A DNA stretch of 64,000 nucleotides from Streptomyces cacaoi (GCF_006539165.1 NZ_BJMM01000011.1:124001-188000), one strand, 5' to 3'. Numbered from the stretch's first letter, positions 8,723-17,610 are shown. The notes: a model not told the origin generated them from the letters alone. Made by a program: numbers and translations.

Positions 8723-8903
8723 GGAAGGCAGGACCGTCGGTCCCGGGCGGAGCACCCGGCCTGCCGGAGCACGAATTTACCGGCCGGTCACTTCGGCCGG
8801 ACGGCCGGAACAGGTGATTCGCGCCACCCCGGCGCGGCCTGCAACAATGCACGGCTCCCTGCAAGGGGTCAGAACGCCACGGAAACGGGATCGATCACTG
8901 ACG

Positions 8904-9677
8904 ATGTCTGTGAAGCCGACGAAGCCGAGGAAAGCGACGGGGGCGGCCGGCGGGCCGGCTCCGTCGGAGGCCGTCCCCTCCCCCGCGCGGGGCGCCGGCG
9001 GCTCCGGCCGGCCGGGCACGTCCGGCTCCGCCGGGCCGGTGGCGTACCCCGGGGCGCCGCCGCTGACCGAACGGCAGGCGGAACGGCGCCGCCGCATCCT
9101 GCACGCGAGCGCCCGGCTGGCGCGGCGCGGCGGGTTCGACGCGGTGCAGATGCGGGAGGTCGCCGAGTCCTCGAACGTCGCGCTCGGCACGCTCTACCGC
9201 TACTTCCCCTCCAAGGTGCATCTCCTGGTGGCCACCATGCAGGACCAGTTGCAGCACCTGCACGAGACCCTGCACAAGCGTCCGCCGGAGCACACCGAGC
9301 CCTCGTCGCGGGTCGCCGAGACGCTGATGCGGGCGTTCCGCGCGCTCCAGCGCGAACCGCATCTGGCGGACGCCATGGTCCGGGCGCTCACCTTCGCCGA
9401 CCGCTCCGTCAGCGCCGAGGTGGACACCGTCTCCCGGCTGACGACGGCGATCATCCTGGACGCCATGGGGCTGACCGGGGCGCCCACGCCCGAACAGCTC
9501 TCCGCGGTGCGGGTGATCGAGCACACCTGGCACTCGGCGCTCATCACCTGGCTGTCGGGCCGGGCGTCCATCGCCCAGGTCAAGATCGACATCGAGACGG
9601 TGTGCCGGCTGATCGACCCGCCGGAGGGCGCACACGGCGGCGGGGCCGGAGCCGGTTCCGAGGCCGGAGGCTCCTGA
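8904..9677 (+). CDS. kstR: TetR-family repressor, KstR-like (steroid catabolism regulator family)
   Basis: 257 residues: a ~60-residue disordered N-terminus, then a TetR helix-turn-helix (RRRRILHASARLARRGGFDAVQMREVAESSNVALGTLYRYFPSKVHLL). That segment follows the mycobacterial KstR sequence closely (VQMR.VA...VA.GTLYRYFPSKVHLLV). The ligand domain also keeps KstR features such as AMVRALTFAD and the HSALITWLSGRAS region. KstR represses cholesterol-catabolic genes and is released by steroid-CoA thioesters. The ATG at 8904 was chosen for its position ahead of the conserved part; an in-frame upstream extension has no support. A perfect KstR operator lies upstream, which supports the assignment. 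Confidence 0.85.
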   Translation: MSVKPTKPRKATGAAGGPAPSEAVPSPARGAGGSGRPGTSGSAGPVAYPGAPPLTERQAERRRRILHASARLARRGGFDAVQMREVAESSNVALGTLYRYFPSKVHLLVATMQDQLQHLHETLHKRPPEHTEPSSRVAETLMRAFRALQREPHLADAMVRALTFADRSVSAEVDTVSRLTTAIILDAMGLTGAPTPEQLSAVRVIEHTWHSALITWLSGRASIAQVKIDIETVCRLIDPPEGAHGGGAGAGSEAGGS

Positions 9678-9997
9678 ACGGGCCCTCACATCCCCGGAGT
9701 TGGCCCTCCTCCGTGCGCCCGGAGAGCTGGACGCGCCGCCACGCCGAGGGAGTCCGGCACGCCTTTCCGGTCGGGGAGTCGAGCGCTCCTTCCCGTGCGG
9801 GGAGCCGAGCACGCCTTGCCACGCGGGAAGTGAGCACGCCACTCCGCCCGGGGAGTCGGGTGCGTCGCCCCTACCGGGGAGTCGGGGCGCCCGCGCGCCG
9901 GCCGGGGATCAGGGGGCGCGCTCCCGCCCGGGCCCGCACCCCCGTCTCGTTCCGGGCGGGCGTGCGGACGTCCGATGCCCCCTCCCCCGCCGGAGGT
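9678..9997. repeat. Intergenic region of degenerate ~30-bp repeats
   Basis: These 320 bp separate kstR from the convergent pxpC. Imperfect units of the form cggggagtcg + gcacgcc... recur about every 28-32 bp (for example near 9770, 9800, 9855 and 9877). I see no convincing gene, tRNA or terminator here. Confidence 0.45.
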
Positions 9998-10945
9998 TCA
10001 GCGTCCCGCCGGGGTGAAGCGGACCGGGGTGCCGGGGACGGCCTGGGCCGCGGCCCACAGGGCGGGCTCCGGGACCACACCGACGACCGGGTAGCCGCCG
10101 GTGGTCGGATGGTCGGCGAGGAAGACCAGCGGGCGCCCCTCGGGCGGCACCTGCACCGCGCCCAACGGCATGCCCTCGCTGGCCAGTTCGCCCTCGCGCA
10201 CCCGCTCCAGCGCCGGGCCCTCGGTCCGCAGGCCGATCCGGTTGCTCGCGGCGGACACCCGGAAGGAGGAAGCGGTCAGCGTGCGCAGGGCCCCGGCCGT
10301 GAACCAGTCGTCGCGCGGGCCGTAGACCACCGGCAGCACCAGTTCACGCGGCGGCGCCTGCCAGGGCGCGGCGTCCGGCTGCCCGGTGGTTCCGGGGGAG
10401 GGCGCCGGGCCGGGCGGGCCGAGCGGCAGCACGTCGCCGTCGCCCAGCGGTGCGGGGCCCAGTCCCGACAGCAGGTCCGTGGCGCGGCTGCCGAGCACCG
10501 GGGCGACGTCCACGCCGCCCGCGAACGCCAGATAGGTGCGCACGCCGTGCACGGCGGGACCGGCGTCCAGCACGGAGCCGGCGGGCACCCGCACGGGCCG
10601 GCCCCAGGGCACCGGCCTGCCGTCGACCGTCACGGGGCAGGGCGCGCCGGTGACGACGGCGCGGACCGGCCGCAGCGCCCGCACCGCGCACCCCGTCAGG
10701 GTGGTCTCCAGCGTCGCCGCCGCCTCCGGGTTGCCCAGCAGCCGGTTGGCGAGGCGGTGTGCGGCCTCGTCCAGCGCGCCGGAGCGGGGCACCCCGAGGT
10801 GGGCGTGGCCGGGCCGGCCCAGGTCCTGGACGGTGGTGAGCGCTCCGGCCCGCACGGTCTCCAGCGCCGCCGGCGCGGGTTCCGGCGCGGCACCGGAGGC
10901 GGGCGCCGTCCGGACGTCACGGGCGTCGACGGTCACTCGGGTCAC
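9998..10945 (-). CDS. pxpC: 5-oxoprolinase subunit C (biotin-dependent carboxyltransferase-like, KipA family)
   Basis: A 315-residue subunit of the ATP-dependent PxpABC enzyme that opens 5-oxoproline (pyroglutamate) to glutamate. Family motifs are ALTTVQDLGRPGHAHLGVPRSGALDEAAHRLANRLLGNPE near the N-terminus, ATLETTLTG, YLAFAGGVDVAPVLGSRATDL, VVYGPRDDWF, SSFRVSAASNRIGLRTEGPAL and DHPTTGGYPVVG. The start is GTG and overlaps the end of pxpB by 29 bp. It is the last gene of the pxpA-pxpB-pxpC operon. Confidence 0.92.
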   Translation of the reverse strand: MTRVTVDARDVRTAPASGAAPEPAPAALETVRAGALTTVQDLGRPGHAHLGVPRSGALDEAAHRLANRLLGNPEAAATLETTLTGCAVRALRPVRAVVTGAPCPVTVDGRPVPWGRPVRVPAGSVLDAGPAVHGVRTYLAFAGGVDVAPVLGSRATDLLSGLGPAPLGDGDVLPLGPPGPAPSPGTTGQPDAAPWQAPPRELVLPVVYGPRDDWFTAGALRTLTASSFRVSAASNRIGLRTEGPALERVREGELASEGMPLGAVQVPPEGRPLVFLADHPTTGGYPVVGVVPEPALWAAAQAVPGTPVRFTPAGR

Positions 10946-11921
10946 CTTCCTCAGTCGTAGCCGTCGTCGTCCCCGCCGTCCCCGCCGTCGCCGTCGTCGG
11001 TCCCGTCGTCGGTCCCGTCGGAGCCTCGCCGTGGGCCCGGTCGTGCTCCGGGTGGGAGGCCGAGGGGGCGTCGAGCGGGACGAAACGCACGTGTGTGCCG
11101 GGCGCGAGGAGCGCGGCCGGGCTGCGGTCCGGGTCCCACAGGACCGTCTCCGGCGCGGTGCCGATGAGCTGCCAGCCGCCGGGTGAGGAGCGCGGATAGA
11201 CGCCGGTGTAGGTACCGGCGAGCCCTACCGCACCGGCCGGGACCTTGGTACGCGGGTCGGAACGGCGGGGTACGTGGTACTCCTCGCCCAGCCCGCTGAG
11301 ATAGCCGAAGCCGGGCGCGAAGCCGCAGAAGGCGACCCGGAAGGTGGTCCGGGCGTGGATGCGGGCCACCTCCGGCTCGGACACGCCCCACAGCCGGGCC
11401 ACCTCGGCCAGGTCGGGCCCGTCGTAGCGCACCGGGATCTCGACGACCTCCGCACCGCCCCGGACCGGCGGCGGCACCCGCCAGCCGGGCAGTTCGGCGG
11501 CCAGCCGGCGGGCCGTCTCCGGATCGGCGAACCCGTCGAGGAGCACCGTCCGGGCGCCGGGCACGATCTCCCGGACGGGTGGCAGCGTCCCGGCGGTGCG
11601 GCGCCGCAGCAGTTCGGCGTGCAGGGCCTCGGTCGCCTCCGCGGTGGGGAGTTCGGCCAGCAGGCCGCGGCGCCCCACGGGTCGCACGACGAGACCGGCA
11701 CCGGCGGCCGTCCCGGCGGGCTGCTCCGTCTCCCCCGGCTGCCGCGTCCCCGCTGGTTGCTCCGTCTCCCGGGGCGGGCCGGGGCGCGGCGCGGCCCCGG
11801 GTGCGGACGGCGCGGGCCGGGCCTGCTCGGGGACGGACCGCTCGGAGGCGGGCCGCTCGGGTGTCCGCGGTGCGGACGGTGTCGCTGCCGCGTGTGCGCC
11901 GCGCGCCGGGTCGGTGGTCAC
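10917..11921 (-). CDS. pxpB: 5-oxoprolinase subunit B (KipI/allophanate-hydrolase subunit 1 family)
   Basis: 334 residues. The first ~75 are a low-complexity, Pro/Glu/Thr-rich extension containing the direct repeat ETEQPAGT. The KipI-like domain runs from VVRPVGRRGLLAEL to PEVARIHARTTFRVAFCGFAPGFGYLSGL, PRTKVPAGAVGLAGTYTGVYPRSSPGGWQLIG and WDPDRSPAALLAPGTHVRFVPL, all conserved. The C-terminal tail is Thr/Ala-rich. The GTG overlaps the pxpA stop (GTGA, 11918-11921). PxpB and PxpC together form the part that processes the phosphorylated oxoproline. The N-terminal extension is longer than usual; a later start is possible but would lose the overlap. Confidence 0.88.
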   Translation of the reverse strand: MTTDPARGAHAAATPSAPRTPERPASERSVPEQARPAPSAPGAAPRPGPPRETEQPAGTRQPGETEQPAGTAAGAGLVVRPVGRRGLLAELPTAEATEALHAELLRRRTAGTLPPVREIVPGARTVLLDGFADPETARRLAAELPGWRVPPPVRGGAEVVEIPVRYDGPDLAEVARLWGVSEPEVARIHARTTFRVAFCGFAPGFGYLSGLGEEYHVPRRSDPRTKVPAGAVGLAGTYTGVYPRSSPGGWQLIGTAPETVLWDPDRSPAALLAPGTHVRFVPLDAPSASHPEHDRAHGEAPTGPTTGPTTATAGTAGTTTATTEEGDPSDRRRP

Positions 11922-12697
11922 GCGAAGGCCCGGACCCGGACACCGGCCGAGGTCAGCTCCTCGCGCACGCGCCGTGCGAGCCGTGCGGCGTCGGGGGTGT
12001 CCCCGTGCACACACAGCGAGCGGGCACGCATCGGCAGGGTGCTGCCGTCCGCCGCGACGATCTCGCCGTCACGGGCGAGCCGCACGGAGCGCTTGATCAC
12101 CTCTTCGGGGCCGGTGAGCACGGCGCCCGGCTCGGAGCGCGGTACCAGGGTGCCGTCGGGGGTGTAGCCGCGGTCGGCGAACGCCTCGTCCACGGTGGGC
12201 AGTCCGGCCGACCGGGCGGCGGTGTGCAGCTCGGAGCCGGGCAGCCCCAGCACCGGGAGCGGCCCGCCCGACGCGGTGACGGCTCCGGACATCCGGACGC
12301 CGGCGACCACGGCCGCCGCCTGCTCGCGGTCGCGCACGGTGCGGTTGTAGAGCGCGCCGTGCGGTTTGACGTAGGCGACGGTCGAGCCGGCGGACCGGGC
12401 GAAGACCTCCAACGCCCCGATCTGGTAGGCCACTTCGGCCGCCAGTTCGGCGGCGGGCACGTCCATGGCGCGGCGGCCGAAGCCCGCCAGGTCCCGGTAG
12501 GAGACCTGGGCGCCGATCCGGACGCCGTGGGCGACGGCCTGCTCGCAGACGCGGCGCATGGTGGCCGGGTCGCCGGCGTGGAAGCCGCAGGCGACGTTGG
12601 CGCTGGTGACCGAGGCGAGCAGGGCGTCGTCGTCGGTGAGCTGCCAGCGGCCGAAGCCCTCGCCGAGGTCGGCGTTAAGGTCGATCATCTGGTCCAT
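11918..12697 (-). CDS. pxpA: 5-oxoprolinase subunit A (LamB/YcsF family)
   Basis: 259 residues with the family's opening IDLNADLGEGFGRW, the VTSANVACGFHAGDPATM segment, GAQVSYRDLAGFGRR, YVKPHGALYN and EAFADRGYTPDGTLVPR. The Asp/His residues of the YdjC/LamB-type barrel are all present. The start at 12697 is chosen because the -10 box TACGTT ends 7 nt upstream with no Shine-Dalgarno, suggesting a leaderless mRNA; 12688 is an alternative ATG. It heads the pxpABC operon and is controlled by the GntR operator in its promoter. Confidence 0.92.
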   Translation of the reverse strand: MDQMIDLNADLGEGFGRWQLTDDDALLASVTSANVACGFHAGDPATMRRVCEQAVAHGVRIGAQVSYRDLAGFGRRAMDVPAAELAAEVAYQIGALEVFARSAGSTVAYVKPHGALYNRTVRDREQAAAVVAGVRMSGAVTASGGPLPVLGLPGSELHTAARSAGLPTVDEAFADRGYTPDGTLVPRSEPGAVLTGPEEVIKRSVRLARDGEIVAADGSTLPMRARSLCVHGDTPDAARLARRVREELTSAGVRVRAFA

Positions 12698-12704
12698 CAG
12701 CAGC

Positions 12705-12734
12705 AACGTAAGCGATTGTTGAACAATCCGGCAA
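12705..12734 (-). promoter_or_regulatory. pxpA promoter with embedded GntR operator
   Basis: On the minus strand, TTGCCG and TACGTT are spaced 18 bp. The spacer holds the perfect dyad GATTGTTGAACAATC (12714-12728, 7-bp arms around one base). A nearly identical dyad occupies the same position in the promoter at 13703-13731, so one regulator probably represses both. Confidence 0.7.
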
Positions 12735-12870
12735 GAGGGCCCGGCCTCCCCGGGCTCCGCCTCCGGCACCCGCGAACCCCCGAGCCCCTCGCACCTGCTA
12801 CACCCGCTACACCTGCCACGTCCGGTACACCCGCACCGCCGCTCCGGCCCGGCATCCCCAGGGAGCCCCG

Positions 12871-13572
12871 ATGACCGTCGACGCCTCACTCGCCCTGTCC
12901 GAACTGACGGCGGACCGCGAGCTGCTCGGCCGGACCAGTACCGCCGAGCGCGTCGCGGGCGTCCTGCGCAGCCGTATCGCCCAGGGCTCCTTCCGGCCCG
13001 GGATGCGGCTGCCGGAGGAGCGGATCTGCGGTGCGCTGGGCGTCTCGCGCAACACCCTGCGGGAGTCGTTCCGGCTGCTGACGCACGAGCGGCTGCTCGT
13101 CCACCGGCTCAACCGGGGCACCTTCGTCCGGATCCTCACCGCCGAGGACATCCAGGACATCTACCGCGTACGGCGCCTCGTGGAGTGCGCGGCACTGCGC
13201 GAGCTGGGCGCCCCGCCGTACCCGGTGGACGGGCTCGACGCGGCCGTGACCGCCGGCGAGAAGGCCGCGGCCGAGGACAACTGGCGCGACTGCGCGACCG
13301 CCAACATCCGCTTCCACCGGACCCTGGCCGCGCTGGCCGGCAGCGGCCGCATCGACGAGCTGATGGCCGGCGTCCTGGCCGAGCTGCGGCTGGCCTTCCA
13401 CGTCATGGACGATCCGCGCCGGTTCCACGAGCCGTATCTGGCGCGCAACCGGCAGATCGTGCGCGCCCTGGAGTCCGGCGACGCCGCCGGGGCCGAGCGA
13501 CTGCTGGCCTTCTACCTGGAGGATTCGCGACGGCAGTTGGTCGAGGCGTACCCGGAGCAGCCCGAGGACTGA
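12871..13572 (+). CDS. GntR-family regulator with FCD ligand domain, likely repressor of the 5-oxoproline regulon
   Basis: 233 residues. The winged helix spans about 20-85 (RVAGVLRSRIAQGSFRPGMRLPEERICGALGVSRNTLRESFRLLTHERLL). The all-helical FCD domain follows, with the metal or ligand residues D/N..H in NIRFHRTLAAL and EPYLARNRQIVRALESGD. FCD regulators bind small carboxylates; 5-oxoproline or glutamate is the obvious candidate here. It sits between the two halves of the regulon, whose promoters each carry a GATTGTTGAACAATC-type palindrome. Confidence 0.88.
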   Translation: MTVDASLALSELTADRELLGRTSTAERVAGVLRSRIAQGSFRPGMRLPEERICGALGVSRNTLRESFRLLTHERLLVHRLNRGTFVRILTAEDIQDIYRVRRLVECAALRELGAPPYPVDGLDAAVTAGEKAAAEDNWRDCATANIRFHRTLAALAGSGRIDELMAGVLAELRLAFHVMDDPRRFHEPYLARNRQIVRALESGDAAGAERLLAFYLEDSRRQLVEAYPEQPED

Positions 13573-13702
13573 CGCCGGGCGGCCGGGCGGTGGACGCTGC
13601 CGGGCTGCGCCGAGTCCCGCAGATCCGAACCCCTGGGTGCGATTGCGCCCGATTTGCCCCTCTCACCCGAGGAGTGTGTCGAACTCCTGCCCGCAACGCC
13701 CT

Positions 13703-13731
13703 TGTCGGATCGTTGAACAATCCTCTAGCCT
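13703..13731 (+). promoter_or_regulatory. Promoter of the DUF969-DUF979-pcp-DUF2891 operon with GntR operator
   Basis: TTGTCG (13703-13708) and TAGCCT (13726-13731) are separated by 17 bp. The spacer is filled by GATCGTTGAACAATC (13708-13722), one base off the perfect dyad at pxpA. The remainder of the 13573-13878 gap (to the ATG at 13879) shows no gene. Confidence 0.7.
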
Positions 13732-13878
13732 CCCGGGAAATTCTCACAGCTTCATGGGGCAGGATCCGCCGGACGCCACCGCTCCCCGCCCGGGGTGCGG
13801 ACGCCGGGGGCCGGGCAGTGCTGCGCCGGCACCGAAGTCCCCAGACGCTCCCCGCCCAGGCACAGAAGCGGAGACGAC

Positions 13879-14616
13879 ATGATCGTTCTGCTCGGCGTCC
13901 TCGTGGTGATCCTCGGATTCGCGATGCGCCGCAACCCCCTCCTCGTGGTCGGTGTCGCCGGGATCGTCACCGGACTGCTGGGAAAGCTCTCCCCCGTCGA
14001 GATCCTGCGGACCTTCGGGGAGAGCTTCGCCTCCAGCCGTTCGGTGACGATCTTCGCCATCACGCTGCCCGTCATCGGACTGCTGGAGCGCAACGGCCTC
14101 CAGCAGCAGGCCCGCACCCTGATCGGCAAGCTCGGCACGAAGATGACCACCGGCCGCTTCCTGACGCTCTACCTGCTGCTGCGGCAGCTCACGGCGGCCG
14201 TGGGGCTCCAGACCATCGGCGGACCCGCGCAGAGCGTGCGGCCGATGGTCGCGCCCATGGCGGAGGCCGCGGCCGAACGCCAGGGCGGCGGGCGGCCCCT
14301 GCCGGACAAGCTCCGCGAGAAGGTGCGCTCGTACGCGGCCGGCACCGACAACGTGGGGCTGTTCTTCGGTGAGGACTGCTTCCTCGCCATCGGTTCGATC
14401 CTGCTGATCACCGGCCTGGTCAACAGCACCTACCACACCCATCTGGAGCCGCTGCACCTGGCGCTGTGGGCGATACCCAGCGCCGTGTGCGCCTTCCTCG
14501 TGCACGGCGGACGGCTGCTGCGGCTGGACCGGAAACTGGAGCGGGAACTGGTCACGGCGAGCGCCGAGATGTCGGTGGCCCGTACGGACGCCCAGGAAGG
14601 CGAGGCCACCAAGTGA
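13879..14616 (+). CDS. DUF969 family membrane protein, putative 5-oxoproline transporter subunit
   Basis: 245 residues with at least five hydrophobic segments. Motifs are VLLGVLVVILGFAMRRNPLLVVGVAGIVTGL, TLPVIGLLERNGLQQQARTLI, TTGRFLTLYLLLRQLTAAVGL and the IGGPAQSVRPMVAPMAEAAAE loop. DUF969 always pairs with DUF979 and is found beside pcp and 5-oxoprolinase genes; the pair is inferred to move pyroglutamate or a related acid. ATG follows GGAGACGAC. It is the first gene of the operon and its stop overlaps the next start (GTGA). Confidence 0.88.
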   Translation: MIVLLGVLVVILGFAMRRNPLLVVGVAGIVTGLLGKLSPVEILRTFGESFASSRSVTIFAITLPVIGLLERNGLQQQARTLIGKLGTKMTTGRFLTLYLLLRQLTAAVGLQTIGGPAQSVRPMVAPMAEAAAERQGGGRPLPDKLREKVRSYAAGTDNVGLFFGEDCFLAIGSILLITGLVNSTYHTHLEPLHLALWAIPSAVCAFLVHGGRLLRLDRKLERELVTASAEMSVARTDAQEGEATK

Positions 14617-15581
14617 TCAAGGCCGAGTGGTTCTTCTGGCTCGTCGGCGCCGTCTTCCTGCTCAAGGCGGCGCAGATGACCGTCGACCGTACGAACCCCA
14701 AGCGCTTCGGTACCGCGGCCTTCTGGGGTCTGCTGGGCGTCTGCTTCTTCTACAGCACATGGGTCAACGAGAAGAAGCTGCCCGCCGAGCCGCTGGGCGT
14801 CGCCGTGCTCGTGCTCATCTGCATCGGCGGCTTCAACTTCACCGGAAAGGGCAAGCCCGACACGACCAGCGAGGACGAACGGGTCCGGCTGGCCACGCGG
14901 TTCGGCAACAAGCTGTTCATCCCCGCGCTGACCATCCCCGTCGTGGCGATGCTGTGCGCCGTCCTCGCCTCGAAGGTCGAGTTCGGCTCCACACCGGTGC
15001 TGGAGGAAGGCAGCGAGACCATCCTCGGGCTCGGGCTGGGCGCCATCGTCGCGCTCGGCGTGGGCATGTGGGTGCTGCGCGAGCGGCGGGTGAGCGTGCC
15101 GCTGCACGCGGGGCGCGGCCTGCTGGAGTCGATGGGCTGGGCGCTGCTGCTGCCGCAGCTGCTGGCCGTGCTGGGCGCGATCTTCCAGGCCGCCGGCGTC
15201 GGCACCCAGGTACGGAAGATCGTCGAATCGGTGCTGCCGGACGGGCAGAAGCTCGCCGCCGTCGCCCTGTACTGCGCGGGCATGTTCGTCTTCACCCTCG
15301 TCATGGGCAACGCGTTCGCCGCGTTCCCGGTGATGACGGCCGCGGTCGGCTGGCCCGTCCTGGTCGAGCAGATGAACGGCAACGCCCCCGCGATCCTCGC
15401 CGTCGGCATGCTCGCCGGGTTCTGCGGCACCATGTGCACGCCCATGGCGGCCAACTTCAACCTCGTTCCGGCCGCGCTGCTGGAACTCAAGGACCAGTAC
15501 GGGCCGATCAAGGCACAGGCACCGACGGCCGTCGCGCTGCTCGGCTGCAACATCGCGATCATCTACTTCTTCGCGTTCTAG
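14613..15581 (+). CDS. DUF979 family membrane protein, partner of DUF969
   Basis: 322 residues with about nine hydrophobic segments. It starts at GTG within the DUF969 stop, so the two are translationally coupled. Conserved-looking parts are TKRFGTAAFWGLLG-like helix 2, NKLFIPALTIPVVAMLCAV, SVPLHAGRGLLESMGWALLLPQLLAVLGAIF, FTLVMGNAFAAFPVMTAAVGWP and GMLAGFCGTMCTPMAANFN. With DUF969 it probably forms the permease supplying 5-oxoproline to PxpABC. A short hairpin (ggtggcc/ggccacc, 15586-15604) follows the stop and may attenuate read-through to pcp. Confidence 0.88.
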   Translation: MIKAEWFFWLVGAVFLLKAAQMTVDRTNPKRFGTAAFWGLLGVCFFYSTWVNEKKLPAEPLGVAVLVLICIGGFNFTGKGKPDTTSEDERVRLATRFGNKLFIPALTIPVVAMLCAVLASKVEFGSTPVLEEGSETILGLGLGAIVALGVGMWVLRERRVSVPLHAGRGLLESMGWALLLPQLLAVLGAIFQAAGVGTQVRKIVESVLPDGQKLAAVALYCAGMFVFTLVMGNAFAAFPVMTAAVGWPVLVEQMNGNAPAILAVGMLAGFCGTMCTPMAANFNLVPAALLELKDQYGPIKAQAPTAVALLGCNIAIIYFFAF

Positions 15582-15647
15582 CCGGGGTGGCCGCCGGGGC
15601 CACCACCCCGCGGCCACCCTGCCTGCCGTCCCGCCCGTCTTTCCGCA

Positions 15648-15695
15648 CCCCTGCTGTCGCCTCTCACGAGGCCCCTGCTGTTGCCTCTCACGAGG
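15648..15695 (+). repeat. Tandem duplication of 24 bp upstream of pcp
   Basis: Two adjacent copies of cccctgctgtcgcctctcacgagg differ by a single base. The second ends 11 nt before the pcp ATG and brings a purine-rich Shine-Dalgarno-like end (cgaggcggagg). Confidence 0.8.
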
Positions 15696-15706
15696 CGGAG
15701 GTCCCC

Positions 15707-16417
15707 ATGTCCCCGACCCCGCAGACGACCCCTCAGACGACCCCGGACACGGCCCCCGACACGGCTCCGGCCGCCCGGGTGCTGCTCACCGGGTTCGAAC
15801 CCTTCGACGACGCCGTCAACCCGTCCTGGGAGACGGCCCAGCTGGTCGCCGCCGATCCGCCCGCCGGGCTGGCGGTCACCGCCGTCCGGCTCAGCTGCGT
15901 CTTCGGCCGTGCGCTGGAGGAGCTGCGCGCACAGCTCACGTCCGCACCCTGGGACCTCGTCGTCTGCCTGGGCCAGGCCGGTGGACGGCCGGATCTGACC
16001 GTGGAACGCGTCGCGATCAACGTCGACGACGCACGTATCCCCGACAACGCCGGGGCGCAGCCCGTCGACGAACCCGTGGTGCCCGACGGGCCCGCCGCCT
16101 ACTTCAGCTCCCTGCCGATCAAGGCGTGCGTGGCGGAGGCCCGCGCCGCCGGTGTGCCCGCCTCCGTCTCGCAGACGGCCGGCACGTTCGTGTGCAACCA
16201 CGTCTTCTACGGACTCGCCCATCTGCTGGCCACCGAACTCCCGGGCGTCCGGGGCGGGTTCGTGCACGTGCCCTTCACCCCGGAACAGGCCGCCCGGCGT
16301 GCGCCCGCGCCGCCGTCGATGTCGGTGCGGGACATGGCCGCCGGCACCGCCGCCGTCCTCCGCGCCGCCGCCCGCACCTCGACCGACATCCGCGAGACCG
16401 GAGGAGCCACCCATTGA
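15707..16417 (+). CDS. pcp: Pyroglutamyl-peptidase I (cysteine peptidase C15)
   Basis: A 236-residue cytosolic exopeptidase releasing N-terminal pyroglutamate from peptides. The family start VLLTGFEPFDDAVNPSWE is clear. The catalytic residues are visible: Glu in DLTVERVAINVDDARIPDN, Cys in AGTFVCNHVFYGLAH and His in RGGFVHVPFTPEQ. The first ~20 residues are a Thr/Pro-rich extension. ATG with GGCGGAGG upstream. The product feeds the PxpABC enzyme, so peptide breakdown, uptake and ring opening share one regulator. The stop overlaps the next start (TTGA). Confidence 0.93.
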   Translation: MSPTPQTTPQTTPDTAPDTAPAARVLLTGFEPFDDAVNPSWETAQLVAADPPAGLAVTAVRLSCVFGRALEELRAQLTSAPWDLVVCLGQAGGRPDLTVERVAINVDDARIPDNAGAQPVDEPVVPDGPAAYFSSLPIKACVAEARAAGVPASVSQTAGTFVCNHVFYGLAHLLATELPGVRGGFVHVPFTPEQAARRAPAPPSMSVRDMAAGTAAVLRAAARTSTDIRETGGATH

Positions 16418-17610
16418 GCACGCACGCCCCCGCAGCGCTCTCCCCCGCGCAGGCCGCCGGTTTCGCCGCGCTGGCCGTCGCCAACATCACCCGGGCCTAC
16501 CCGAACGCGCCCGCGCATCTGATCGCCTCGCCGGACGAACTGGTGCCGCCGCGCACCTACCACCCCGCGTTCTACGGGGCCTACGACTGGCACTCGTCCG
16601 TCCATATGCACTGGCTGCTCGTCCGGCTGCTGCGGCGCGGACTGCTGACCGGCCCGGAGCGCGCGGAGGCCGTGCGGGCGCTGGACGCGCATCTGACCGC
16701 GCCGCACCTGCGCACCGAGGCCGAGTATCTGCGGGCGCACCCGTCCTTCGAGCGACCGTACGGCTGGGCGTGGCTGCTCGCCCTCGCCGCCGAGTGCACC
16801 GCCCTCGCCGGGGACGGCCCCCGGGAGCCGGGCACCCGGCCGGACGGTGGACCCGCCGGGCGGACCCCGGACACGGAACCCGACGGGCAGCCGCGGAACG
16901 AGGGGTCCGACGGGCAGCCGCAGGACGCGGAACTCGTCCGGCACGCGCGCGGTTGGGCCCGGGCGCTCGGTCCGGCGGTGGACGCCGTCGCCGAACTGCT
17001 CCTCGCCTGGCTGCCGAAGGCGACCTACCCCGTGCGGCACGGCACCCACGCCAACAGCGCCTTCGCGCTCTCCCTCGTGCTGGACACCGCCGAACGCGCC
17101 GGCCGGCCCGAGCTGGTGGAGCCGGTCGCGGCGCAGATCCGCGCCTGGTACCTGCCCGACCACGGCGCCGCCGCCCGCTGGGAGCCCTCCGGCCAGGACT
17201 TCCTCTCGCCGCTGCTCAGCGAGGCCGACGCGCTGCGACGGGTGCTGCCGGGGCCGGAGTTCGCCACCTGGCTGACGGCGTTCTGGCCCGAACTGACCGC
17301 CGTGGCACAGCAGTCGGCGGACACGGGCACCACGGACGGCGGGGGCCTGCTGCCGCCGCCGCGGATCTCGGACGCCGCCGACCCGCAGATCGGCCACCTC
17401 TTCGGGCTGTGCCTGAGCCGGGCCGCGGCGCTGCGGTCACTGGCCGCCGCGCTCCCCGCCGGCGATCCGCGCGGCCGCACCCTGGCGGCGGCGGCCGACG
17501 CCAATCTGCGGGCCGGGCTGCCCGCCGTCGCATCCGGCGACTTCACCACCGACCACTGGCTGGCCACCTTCGCCACACTGGCCGTGGACGGCGGCACAGC
17601 CGCCCCCTGA
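16414..17610 (+). CDS. DUF2891 family protein
   Basis: A 398-residue soluble protein, probably an alpha/alpha barrel. Motifs are YPNAPAHLIASPDELVPPRTYHPAFYGAYDWHSSVHMHWLLVRLLRR, LRAHPSFERPYGWAWLLALAAE, YPVRHGTHANSAFALSLVLD and GQDFLSPLLSEADALRRVL. DUF2891 proteins often accompany pcp/DUF979 loci; their activity is unknown and the His/Asp-rich YDWHSSVHMH suggests an enzyme. A low-complexity insert of ~45 residues (PREPGTRPDGG through GQPQDAE) interrupts the domain. The TTG start lies in the pcp stop (TTGA), so it is coupled. Confidence 0.85.
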   Translation: MSTHAPAALSPAQAAGFAALAVANITRAYPNAPAHLIASPDELVPPRTYHPAFYGAYDWHSSVHMHWLLVRLLRRGLLTGPERAEAVRALDAHLTAPHLRTEAEYLRAHPSFERPYGWAWLLALAAECTALAGDGPREPGTRPDGGPAGRTPDTEPDGQPRNEGSDGQPQDAELVRHARGWARALGPAVDAVAELLLAWLPKATYPVRHGTHANSAFALSLVLDTAERAGRPELVEPVAAQIRAWYLPDHGAAARWEPSGQDFLSPLLSEADALRRVLPGPEFATWLTAFWPELTAVAQQSADTGTTDGGGLLPPPRISDAADPQIGHLFGLCLSRAAALRSLAAALPAGDPRGRTLAAAADANLRAGLPAVASGDFTTDHWLATFATLAVDGGTAAP

